Positions 7,935 to 14,053 of a stretch of 23,147 bases of DNA are shown one piece after another (the stretch's first letter is position 1; each line of letters begins with the position of its first letter). Both the position numbers and the translations under genes were made by a program. The DNA comes from DATEHG01 sp041691295 (GTDB lineage: Bacteria; Gemmatimonadota; Gemmatimonadetes; Gemmatimonadales; GWC2-71-9), in NCBI GenBank assembly GCA_041691295.1, contig JBEPVA010000031.1, forward strand, positions 1 to 23,147. Direction: 5' to 3'. Under the pieces are notes generated by a model. That model saw nothing but the letters and a program-made list of their open reading frames with translations, ran no database searches and had not been told where the DNA came from.

Positions 7935-8012
7935 TTGTCAGCCATTAGCCGTTAGCGAGCGGAACGGTTCGCTAACGGCCAACGGCCAACGGCTAACGGC
8001 CAACGGCTCTAC
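7927..8012. repeat. Inverted heptamer cassette between convergent genes
   Basis: Left arm units GCCATTA, GTTGTCA, GCCATTA and GCCGTTA run from 7927. Right arm units GCTAACG, GCCAACG, GCCAACG, GCTAACG, GCCAACG and GCTCTAC run from 7971 to 8012. The TAG of the upstream gene lies across the first unit. The pirin stop (TAG, read on the minus strand at 8009-8011) is in the last unit. Confidence 0.8.
7948..7979. terminator. Possible bidirectional terminator hairpin inside heptamer cassette
   Basis: A perfect 11-bp stem, GCCGTTAGCGA (7948-7958) pairing with TCGCTAACGGC (7969-7979), has a 10-base loop and sits midway between two convergent stops. It can extend with mismatches into the arms. There is no clean T tract on either side, so termination is inferred from position and stem only. 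Confidence 0.5.
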
Positions 8013-8914
8013 CGCGCCTTGATGAATGAGCCGTCGCGCAACTCCGCATACGCATTCCGCAGCTCCTCCTGCGTATTCATCACGATCGGCCCCCGCCACG
8101 CCACCGGCTCTTCCAGCGGCTTGCCAGAGACCAGCAGGAACCGGATTCCCTGCTCGCCGGCACGGACCACGACCTCGTCACCCCGATCGAACAGTACCAT
8201 CGAGCGGTTACCCGACTCCTCGATCCCGCCTATGCCCCCTGGTCCAACGGCTTCGGTCAGGACCTCCCGGGGAGCAGACGCGTCCCGGAAGCTGCCGGAT
8301 CCTTCGAACACATAGGCAAAGGCATGGCGGTCGACCTCGACCGGCAGCACCTTGCGGCGGCCGGCCGGCACCGTGATGTCGAGATATCGAGGCTCGGCCG
8401 CGACCCCGATGACCGGTCCCTTCCGGCCCCAGAAATCGCCACAGATGATCCGGACCTTCACCCCATCGTCATCGATGACTTCGGGCACGTCAGGCGTCGA
8501 GATTTCCTGGTAGTGGGGGTCGGTCATCTTGAGCGACCTGGGCAGGTTGGCCCAGAGCTGGAAGCCGTGCATCCGGCCCATGGCATCGCCCTCGGGCATT
8601 TCCTGGTGGAGAATCCCGCTGCCGGCAGTCATCCACTGGACGTCGCCGGCGCTGAGCACCCCATGGTTGCCCAGGCTGTCGGTATGGTTGACCGAGCCGT
8701 GGAGCACGTAAGTGATGGTCTCGATGCCGCGGTGCGGATGCCAGGGAAATCCGGCCTGATAGTCGGCCGGCTTGTTGTTGCGGAAATCGTCCAGCAGGAG
8801 GAAGGGGTCGAAGTCGGCGGTTTCCTCGAAGCCAAAGGCCCGGTGTAGCTTGACGCCGGCGCCCTCCATGGCGGGCTGAGCCTGGACGATGCGTTTGATG
8901 GGTCGGATGGACAT
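8009..8914 (-). CDS. Pirin-family bicupin protein
   Basis: The 301-aa product has the pirin N-terminal cupin with its metal site: His59 and His61 in WHPHRGIET, and His103 and Glu105 in ILHQEMPEGD. The pirin C-terminal domain follows. Pirins bind Fe(II) or other divalent metal. Bacterial members such as YhhW can act as quercetin 2,3-dioxygenases, while others modulate metabolic enzymes; the role here is not shown. The open frame extends to 8968, but the ATG at 8914 starts the typical MSIRPIKRIV sequence and has a purine-rich AGAAGAGGA just upstream, so I chose it. The gene is monocistronic, convergent with the quinoprotein-like gene, and has a direct-repeat operator candidate upstream. Confidence 0.93.
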   Translation of the reverse strand: MSIRPIKRIVQAQPAMEGAGVKLHRAFGFEETADFDPFLLLDDFRNNKPADYQAGFPWHPHRGIETITYVLHGSVNHTDSLGNHGVLSAGDVQWMTAGSGILHQEMPEGDAMGRMHGFQLWANLPRSLKMTDPHYQEISTPDVPEVIDDDGVKVRIICGDFWGRKGPVIGVAAEPRYLDITVPAGRRKVLPVEVDRHAFAYVFEGSGSFRDASAPREVLTEAVGPGGIGGIEESGNRSMVLFDRGDEVVVRAGEQGIRFLLVSGKPLEEPVAWRGPIVMNTQEELRNAYAELRDGSFIKAR

Positions 8915-8952
8915 GCTTCCTCTTCTACTCGGTTGCAGATAACGGTGGAACA

Positions 8953-8983
8953 CTCGGATCGATTGCAATTAACGCTCGGATCG
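8953..8983. promoter_or_regulatory. Direct repeat CTCGGATCG x2, operator candidate upstream of pirin gene
   Basis: CTCGGATCG occurs at 8953-8961 and 8975-8983, 22 bp apart centre to centre, about two helical turns. The repeats lie about 40-70 bases upstream of the pirin start. The stretch between them is the most AT-rich part of the gap. A bound regulator is inferred, not shown. Confidence 0.35.
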
Positions 8984-9003
8984 TTCGCGAAGTTCCCGAA
9001 ACT

Positions 9004-9128
9004 GGTTCACAGTTCACGGTTGGTCTCGAGCGCAGCGAGGGATCGCTCAATGGTTCCAGGTTCCGGGTTCAGGCTTTGGAGCGCTGTTGAAACCCTCGAC
9101 CCTCGACCATCGACTCTCGACTCCAAAT
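9004..9128. repeat. Composite heptamer arrays overlapping the glycosylase 3' end
   Basis: Three in-phase blocks are visible: GGTTCAC, AGTTCAC and GGTTGGT from 9004; GGTTCCA, GGTTCCG, GGTTCAG and GCTTTGG from 9052; and CCTCGAC, CCTCGAC, CATCGAC, TCTCGAC and TCCAAAT from 9094. They are open in the frame of the minus-strand glycosylase and encode its C-terminal tail. Its stop is in the GGTTCAC unit. Confidence 0.75.
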
Positions 9129-9744
9129 AGTGATGCCACAATATCCTCGCCGCCACCGAACGCCACGGCGCCCAGCGCTCGGCCAGCTTCCGGATCCGGT
9201 CGTAGTCGGATCGGGTACGGGTGTAGCCCAGACGGTGGATCGCATCAGCCAGCGCCAGATCTCCATGTGGCCAGATATCCGGCCGCCGCAGCGCCATCAG
9301 GTAATAAATATCGACACTCCACTGACCCAGCCCGCGAACCTCCATCAGCCGCCGCTGCCCCTCCCCATCCTCGGCCCGGGCAATGGCTGACAGGTCGAGC
9401 GTCCTGCTGACCAGCAGTTCCGCCAGTCCGTACACGTAGGATGTCTTCTGTCCGGTGAAACCCAGCGCGCGAATCCGGTCGGCACCAAGGTCGATGATCA
9501 GCTCCGGTGTTACGCCTCCTGCGGCCGCCTGCAATCGGAGATACATGGTCCGTGCCGCCGCGAGGGACACCTGCTGGTCGAGAATAATCCGGACGAGGGT
9601 TGAGAAGCCGGGAGGGCGTCCCCACATCGGCGGCGGTCCATGCCTGCGAACGATGCCGGCCAGGATAGGATCGCGGGCGGTGAGATGGCGGACGCCCTGG
9701 AGCAGCGTCGCGTTGGATAGCCGCCGGGACTGACCTGAACTCAT
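9007..9744 (-). CDS. DNA-3-methyladenine glycosylase II-like (HhH-GPD) protein
   Basis: The 245-aa product belongs to the HhH-GPD base-excision repair superfamily and would remove alkylated bases from DNA. The helix-hairpin-helix is at about 136-147 (EVRGLGQWSVDI). The catalytic Asp is Asp162 in the WPHGDLAL segment, matching the AlkA position. The region RIILDQQVSLAAARTM at 52-67 is typical of AlkA-type enzymes. The conserved fold ends near residue 207 (ARILWHHYL). Residues 208-245 are low in conservation and are encoded by the heptamer arrays. There is no FeS Cys cluster. The ATG lies four bases after the stop of the YjbR-like gene, so it is the last gene of a four-gene unit. Confidence 0.9.
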   Translation of the reverse strand: MSSGQSRRLSNATLLQGVRHLTARDPILAGIVRRHGPPPMWGRPPGFSTLVRIILDQQVSLAAARTMYLRLQAAAGGVTPELIIDLGADRIRALGFTGQKTSYVYGLAELLVSRTLDLSAIARAEDGEGQRRLMEVRGLGQWSVDIYYLMALRRPDIWPHGDLALADAIHRLGYTRTRSDYDRIRKLAERWAPWRSVAARILWHHYLESRVDGRGSRVSTALQSLNPEPGTIERSLAALETNREL

Positions 9745-9748
9745 CTCA

Positions 9749-10117
9749 TCACTCAGGCGGCAGCAGCGTCAGCAGCTGCTTCGGCGCCACCAATCGGTAC
9801 CCGCTCTGCAGCAGCATGCCGAGCTCGGTCCAATCCGGCTTGTTGTCGAGCCAGACTCCAACCCAGCCGCGCTTGCCGACGTAGGGCGGCAGGTAGAATC
9901 GGCGGGGTGCTGCCTTGACCATCAGCGCCTGATCGTCCGGGGCGGCCTTGAGCCAGGCTGAGGGCCGGCCGCCACCATGGTGATTGCCGGGGCTGGCATA
10001 GGTGGCGAACATCTTGTTGCGGACCCGGAACGTCGGCTCGCCCCAGGCCTCGACTTCCTGCGCCTGCGGCAGCGCCAGGCAGAGCGTGCGGAACCGGATC
10101 AGTGGCGAGGCCGCCAT
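9749..10117 (-). CDS. YjbR/MmcQ-family protein
   Basis: The 122-aa product matches the YjbR/MmcQ fold. It has an N-terminal helix with LCLALPQAQEVEAWGEPTFRVRNKMFATY, then AWLKAAPDDQALMV and the closing WVGVWLD...ELGMLLQSGYRLVAPKQL. The family has a CyaY-like, DNA-binding-like fold with no settled function. Length is normal. Start ATG is four bases after the preceding gene's stop and the next start is four bases after its own stop, so all three genes are co-transcribed. Neighbouring a DNA glycosylase suggests, without proof, a link to DNA maintenance. Confidence 0.88.
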   Translation of the reverse strand: MAASPLIRFRTLCLALPQAQEVEAWGEPTFRVRNKMFATYASPGNHHGGGRPSAWLKAAPDDQALMVKAAPRRFYLPPYVGKRGWVGVWLDNKPDWTELGMLLQSGYRLVAPKQLLTLLPPE

Positions 10118-10121
10118 CGCG

Positions 10122-10367
10122 TTACTGCGGCAGTGCCGGCCGCCGGAGCGCCTGACTCAGTCCGTACGCGCTCATCAGCGCCCAGGTGCCTTCGAGCAGG
10201 ATGAAGCCGTATTGATGCTCGAGGCTGGCCACGGCGGTGAGCATGGCGGAGCCGAACAGATTCATCAGGAGGTAGGACCTGGCGGTGGTAGTCAGCTTTC
10301 CCATCTGGTTGGCGGCAAATGGCAGCAGAATCAGCACGGCGCCGACCAGCGATACGATCTGTCTCAT
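10122..10367 (-). CDS. Small CBU_0592-like membrane protein
   Basis: This 81-aa protein is mostly hydrophobic, with about three membrane helices at 5-20, 33-50 and 54-72. The pattern (VSLVGAVLILLPFAANQ, YLLMNLFGSAML, QYGFILLEGTWALMSAYGL) resembles the CBU_0592-like domain of small bacterial membrane proteins whose role is unknown. A strong AGGAG lies six bases before the ATG, within the last codons of the upstream VOC gene, so translation is probably coupled. It is reported here with moderate confidence as to family but high confidence that it is a gene. Confidence 0.8.
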   Translation of the reverse strand: MRQIVSLVGAVLILLPFAANQMGKLTTTARSYLLMNLFGSAMLTAVASLEHQYGFILLEGTWALMSAYGLSQALRRPALPQ

Positions 10368-10370
10368 TCC

Positions 10371-10817
10371 CTACTCCTTGAGAATGCCGCCCCAGCTGGC
10401 GGGGTCGCTGTCGGAAATGGTCTCCGAAAAAGTCCAACGATGGCCACCCGGGTCGGTGACACTGTACTGCCGCTCACCGTACGGTTGATCCGTAGGTGGC
10501 CCACCGACCCTGGCACCGGCAGCCACGACGCGAGCGTAGTGCTGATCGATTCCAGTCACCCGCACCAGGATCGAATGACTCGGCAAGGTGCTCCCCGCCT
10601 CTTCGCCGCCGGCGCCCCATCCCACCGCCACCACGGCGCCCTCGCGGAAGATCATCTGGGCCCGGTGATCCCCGATCTGCAATCGTTCCGTGAATCCGAA
10701 CACCCGGCAGAGCCACTCGACTGCGGCTCTGACATCGCGGTATCCCAGCACAGGCATGATGGTGACCGGCGGAATGGAGCGATTCCGGGCGTGAACCTGA
10801 CTCGGCGGAGCGGACAT
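10371..10817 (-). CDS. VOC (glyoxalase/bleomycin-resistance-like) protein
   Basis: The 148-aa protein has the vicinal-oxygen-chelate architecture. It begins with IMPVLGYRDVRAAVEWLCRVFGF at about 20-42, followed by a second beta-alpha-beta half with VTGIDQHYARVVAAGARV and ends in GERQYSVTDPGGHRWTFSE. Such proteins include dioxygenases, isomerases and antibiotic-binding proteins. The sequence is close to the PhnB-like or glyoxalase-like group, so the substrate is open. It is the first gene of the four-gene minus-strand unit. No Shine-Dalgarno is visible before its ATG, which could mean a leaderless transcript. It is divergent from the DUF3626-like gene. Confidence 0.87.
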   Translation of the reverse strand: MSAPPSQVHARNRSIPPVTIMPVLGYRDVRAAVEWLCRVFGFTERLQIGDHRAQMIFREGAVVAVGWGAGGEEAGSTLPSHSILVRVTGIDQHYARVVAAGARVGGPPTDQPYGERQYSVTDPGGHRWTFSETISDSDPASWGGILKE

Positions 10818-10940
10818 GGTGGACCAGCCAGCCGGTGTTGGGGAATCGTCAAGCTGCCCGGCTTACCCTCTGGCGGCAAGGGCGCTCAGCCCCATATTCC
10901 ATGGTGGCCCAGCCACTGATTCCCTCTACCCCTTCATGAG
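10818..10940. other. Divergent intergenic region (no distinct element identified)
   Basis: This 123-bp gap must hold the promoters for the VOC unit on the minus strand and the DUF3626-like gene on the plus strand. I could not pick convincing -35/-10 pairs. A GGCATATTC-like AT-rich spot near 10893-10900 is the only one. No heptamer array is present, unlike most gaps in the window. Confidence 0.3.
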
Positions 10941-12014
10941 ATGCCGCCGACCTGGGACAAAGGCTCCATCATCCGCACGGTGCAGCACACCTTCACCAAC
11001 GCCCGGATCAAGACCATCAACGGCAACGGCATCAGCAAGCTCGCCGTGCCGACGATGCAGGAGCTCAAGGCCACTGTCCCTTCCCTGAAGAAGGCCAGGG
11101 ACATGGAGCTCCAGAACGCCTTTCTGCACATCACCGAGCGGCTGCAGAAGGCGGATCTGACCATCAATTTCAGGGCGGACCGCTGGTTCACCAACCCCAA
11201 CACGTACGACAACTACACCCAGATGTACGAGCGGGCGGTGAAGCAGGGAGTCATGAAGCTCGACAACAGTGACAAGAAAAACCCGGCGGACCTGCGGGTC
11301 CTGGCCGACGACCTGGCCACCTTTCCCCAGAACATGGTGGAAACCAAGAAGTCGATGTTCTCGATGCAAAGCTCCAAGGTTGTGGCCCCGAAGGGGCAGG
11401 CCCCTGCCCGGGGGCTGGCCCCGGGTGCCCGCGGCATGGGCGATGTGGTCGCCAAGATGACCCCGGGTATGCTGGCCAAGCAGTCGGACCACTTCACCGC
11501 CACCAACGATCAGTTCGACCCCAAGACTCGGCAGCTCTTTGCGGCGTTGAATTACGGTCGCCGGCCCCATGGCGCCTGCACCGAATACGGCCACAGCTAC
11601 ATGGTGCTCAGCGATCGGTTCAAGCCGGACGCGATCTACTTCGCGGGGGACACCTTCAATACCCTTGCTGCCGCCGGTAGCAAGGTCATGGCCGAGGACC
11701 AGCTCAGCTATGATCTGTTGGGCGGTGCATACCTCAAGGCCCACCCCAAGCTCCGCCTCGACCTGATTGCCAGCTGCCTGCTGGACGGCTCACTCAGGGA
11801 TTCGAGCGACAAGGATGTCCTGTTCGAGGCCCATCTGTTCCAGCCGCTCAAGTTTGCCGGTGGGGTGACGACGCTGTTCCTCTCCGGACGGGATAGACTC
11901 GACGCCGGCAACGACCCGAAGCGCGGTCTGACCGGCACCGAGTGGCAGAACATCCAGGAGAATGCCCGCAAATGGGCCACCCGAAACGGGGTCAAGCTGA
12001 TCTTCACCGATTGA
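10941..12014 (+). CDS. DUF3626-like protein (possible ADP-ribosyltransferase-fold)
   Basis: The 357-aa product lacks a signal peptide and has no recognised enzyme name. Its central part resembles DUF3626 proteins: FAALNYGRRPHGACTEYGHS at about 200-219, then MVLSDRFKPDAIYFAGDTF, and later FEAHLFQPLKF at 295-305 in the position of the family's EAQ-x-HG-like motif. Candidate polar residues are Arg78 (INFRADRWF), Ser219 and Glu296, an arrangement that would fit an Arg-Ser-Glu ADP-ribosyltransferase site; that reading is inference. Residues 146-167 form a Gly/Pro/Ala-rich linker encoded by very GC-rich palindromes. A stop in frame at 10917 fixes 10941 as the earliest ATG. No Shine-Dalgarno is present, so it may be leaderless. 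The next gene on the strand encodes an exported protease. Confidence 0.65.
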   Translation: MPPTWDKGSIIRTVQHTFTNARIKTINGNGISKLAVPTMQELKATVPSLKKARDMELQNAFLHITERLQKADLTINFRADRWFTNPNTYDNYTQMYERAVKQGVMKLDNSDKKNPADLRVLADDLATFPQNMVETKKSMFSMQSSKVVAPKGQAPARGLAPGARGMGDVVAKMTPGMLAKQSDHFTATNDQFDPKTRQLFAALNYGRRPHGACTEYGHSYMVLSDRFKPDAIYFAGDTFNTLAAAGSKVMAEDQLSYDLLGGAYLKAHPKLRLDLIASCLLDGSLRDSSDKDVLFEAHLFQPLKFAGGVTTLFLSGRDRLDAGNDPKRGLTGTEWQNIQENARKWATRNGVKLIFTD

Positions 12015-12033
12015 TCGAAGTCGAGAGTCGAGA
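12013..12033. repeat. Short heptamer array, GTCGAGA type
   Basis: Units GATCGAA, GTCGAGA and GTCGAGA start within the stop codon region of the upstream gene. They are the reverse complement of the TCTCGAC family seen at 3553-3608 and 9094-9121. Confidence 0.6.
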
Positions 12034-12156
12034 GTTTGTAATGCCCGATCCCCGTCGCGGGCTCTCCGGCTCCCGCTGTAACCTCCTGTCCCACAAATCG
12101 TACGGCTGCTCTCCTGATCGCCGCAACATTCCCCAGTCCGCCCCTGGATAACCTCG

Positions 12157-12903
12157 ATGCGAGCAAGATTCTGGTATCTGCTTCTCTGCTCCGCGCTGCT
12201 GGCGTGGGCTCGGCCCGCCCGACATTCGATCGTCATCCGTCACGACCGCCCCGATTCGCTCTACCTGGCACTCGGCGCGCGGTTTCCGGCGGTGGCCCAG
12301 GTCGGACGCGCCGGTGATGGCACCCTGATCGCCGATCGCTGGGTGCTGACCGCGGGTCATGTGGCGGCGGGCATCGACGTGGACCGGGCCCAGGTCCGGA
12401 TCGGCGGCAAGTCCTACGACATCAAGCGGGCCATCGTTCACCCCAAATGGCAGGAGCTCGGCCCTCACGACATCGGCCTGCTTGAACTGACCCAGCCGGT
12501 CACCGGAGTCGCGCCGCTGCCGCTCTACGAAGGAAAGGATGAGCAGGGGCAGCTGGCCGTGATCGTCGGTCACGGTGATACCCGGAGCGGCAAGGGCGGG
12601 CCGTGGAAGCAGGATGGACTGGCGCGTGGGGCGATGAGCCGGATTGTCGGGACCGATGAGGATCATCTGGTGTTCCGGTTCGATGCGCCGCCCAAGGGAG
12701 ACAGCCTGTCGGGAGCGCCCGGCCGGGGAGACAGCGGTGGCCCGGCATTGATTCAGCGCGGCGCCGAGGTATTCGTGGCGGGGGTCAGTTCGGCAGGATT
12801 CGACGGGACCAACGGCCCGGGCACCTACGGGGCCGTCGATCACTTCACCCGGGTATCGGGTTACCTCAGCTGGATTCGAGCGGAGATGTCCGGACCCAGA
12901 TGA
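12157..12903 (+). CDS. Exported trypsin-fold (S1-family) serine protease
   Basis: The 248-aa product has an N-terminal hydrophobic export signal (residues 6-17). The full catalytic triad is visible: His68 in VLTAGH, Asp105 in HDIGLLEL and Ser193 in GRGDSGGPAL. The C-terminal strand-helix (VSGYLSWIRAEM) is typical of the chymotrypsin fold. The residue six positions before the catalytic Ser is Ala187, not Asp, so Arg/Lys preference like trypsin is unlikely; a small or hydrophobic P1 residue is more plausible. No IVGG-type zymogen cleavage site is obvious and the propeptide must be short. It would act in the periplasm or outside. The 142-bp gap from the upstream gene suggests separate expression. 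It ends nine bases from a convergent gene. Confidence 0.88.
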   Translation: MRARFWYLLLCSALLAWARPARHSIVIRHDRPDSLYLALGARFPAVAQVGRAGDGTLIADRWVLTAGHVAAGIDVDRAQVRIGGKSYDIKRAIVHPKWQELGPHDIGLLELTQPVTGVAPLPLYEGKDEQGQLAVIVGHGDTRSGKGGPWKQDGLARGAMSRIVGTDEDHLVFRFDAPPKGDSLSGAPGRGDSGGPALIQRGAEVFVAGVSSAGFDGTNGPGTYGAVDHFTRVSGYLSWIRAEMSGPR

Positions 12904-12912
12904 ATCCTTGCG

Positions 12913-13365
12913 CTACTGGGTGTTTTCGAGCTCGCGGTTGCCGTCGATGAACTTGAGATTGAACCTGAACGCAGAGATCCGCCACAACCCCGCCCGGTAT
13001 TTCAGCCCGAAGTCATAGCTCCCCACAAACCGGCGCACGTTGTTGCCGTCCCTGGTTGTGCGATAGTGCAGCGCGATGCCGTAACAGAATGCGGTGGCGC
13101 TGGCCCCGTCGATCGAAATCTGCAGATTGCCAGCCTGGTGGTGGACCTGCTCCAGCTGGCGCAACCCCGTTTCCCATCCATCGGCGATCTGAGCCGGTGT
13201 CAGCCGCTGCGGCTCTCCGCCGGCCACTGAGGTCATGTCGAATTCGACCTGCTCAGTGAAGCATCCCCGGACCAGCGACCAGTCCCGCCGGTCGGTGCCG
13301 ATAAACAGGTCGTGGATGCAGGTGGCAATCTGGTCCTTGGCCACCAGCGTGGAGGTCTCGCCCAT
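12913..13365 (-). CDS. NTF2/SnoaL-like protein
   Basis: The 150-aa soluble protein shows the SnoaL/NTF2-like cone fold. It has an N-terminal helix (AKDQIATCIHDLFIGTDRRDW), the strand CFTEQVEFDMTS, a middle HHQAGNLQISIDGASATAFCYGIALHYR, and a terminal GLWRISAFRFNLKFIDGN. This subgroup commonly carries the tag SnoaL_4, whose members include dehydratases and uncharacterised proteins. A specific reaction cannot be assigned. Its start ATG shares one base with the upstream lipoprotein's stop (TGATG), so the two are translationally coupled. It is convergent with the protease gene, with only nine bases between stops. Confidence 0.85.
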   Translation of the reverse strand: MGETSTLVAKDQIATCIHDLFIGTDRRDWSLVRGCFTEQVEFDMTSVAGGEPQRLTPAQIADGWETGLRQLEQVHHQAGNLQISIDGASATAFCYGIALHYRTTRDGNNVRRFVGSYDFGLKYRAGLWRISAFRFNLKFIDGNRELENTQ

Positions 13366-13850
13366 CAGGGCAGCACCACGAAATGGGCCGCCTCATCAGC
13401 GGTGAGTTCAAGCGATTGGAACGTCGTCGAATCCGCCGTTCCCGACGCGAAGGGATTGGACTGGGGCAGCGCCACGATGTAGACCCGGTCATTCCGCTGG
13501 GCCACCGAGTCACCGGGCGGTGGTCCGCTATCGGCCCGGACCCGGGCCCAGGCGGCCGAGTCGTAGACCGCGACGGCAATCAGAGTCTCGGTGTGCTGGG
13601 TCGAATTCTGCGGCAGGTAGGAGTACTGGATGGCCCCCGGGAGCGCAGTGCCACGCTCCTGGGTGGACAGGGTGTCCAGCCGGTACAGCCCGGCCCAGCG
13701 CGGCGGGATCCGGACCTGGTACTCGCTGACTGGTGTCGGCTTGATCAGTCCCACTGTTGGCGTCCCGCGAGCCGCGGTGGAAGGTTTGGCGGGCGAGCAG
13801 GCGGATAGGACGGATAAGACGGAGAGGGCAGGCAAGAATAGAGATTTCAT
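13365..13850 (-). CDS. Putative outer-envelope lipoprotein of unknown function
   Basis: The 161-aa protein starts with a lipoprotein signal (MKSLFLPALSVLSVLSAC), lipobox LSAC with Cys18. A Ser/Pro/Thr-rich linker and a domain of about 120 residues with no recognised family follow. Its mature part has several beta-type strands (YQVRIPPRWAGLYRL, ETLIAVAVYDSAAWARVR, RVYIVALPQ). It would be lipid-anchored in the periplasm. The stop TGA overlaps the next gene's ATG by one base, so it forms an operon with the NTF2-like gene. Upstream are the 10-bp repeats, which may limit where its promoter can be. Confidence 0.75.
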   Translation of the reverse strand: MKSLFLPALSVLSVLSACSPAKPSTAARGTPTVGLIKPTPVSEYQVRIPPRWAGLYRLDTLSTQERGTALPGAIQYSYLPQNSTQHTETLIAVAVYDSAAWARVRADSGPPPGDSVAQRNDRVYIVALPQSNPFASGTADSTTFQSLELTADEAAHFVVLP

Positions 13851-13873
13851 GGTTTTCCAAGGAAAACATTAGC

Positions 13874-14038
13874 CGCGGATGAACGCGGAGAGACACGGAT
13901 TCGCCCCGCGCGCAGATGGATCCCGATGGTCGAGCGGACGACGGAATTGCTGTCATCAATACAACGGAACCGCCCTGGCGGTCGAATCCTGAGGTGACTT
14001 CCGAATGGTCCGTGCTCATCCGCGTTCTTCCGCGGCCA
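13874..14038. repeat. Inverted pair of 10-bp-period repeats
   Basis: Left: CGCGGATGAA, CGCGGAGAGA and CACGGATTCG at 13874-13903. Right: TCCGTGCTCA, TCCGCGTTCT and TCCGCGGCCA at 14009-14038, roughly the reverse complement of the left. The 105 bases between hold no ORF I believe. The pair fills most of the 203-bp gap between the lipoprotein and the propeller gene. Confidence 0.7.
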
Positions 14039-14053
14039 GCACTGTGGCTGTTT

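Noticed and set aside
12004..12843. 279-aa minus-strand frame opposite the serine protease
   Set aside because: It is antisense to a gene with a complete catalytic triad and shows no domain.
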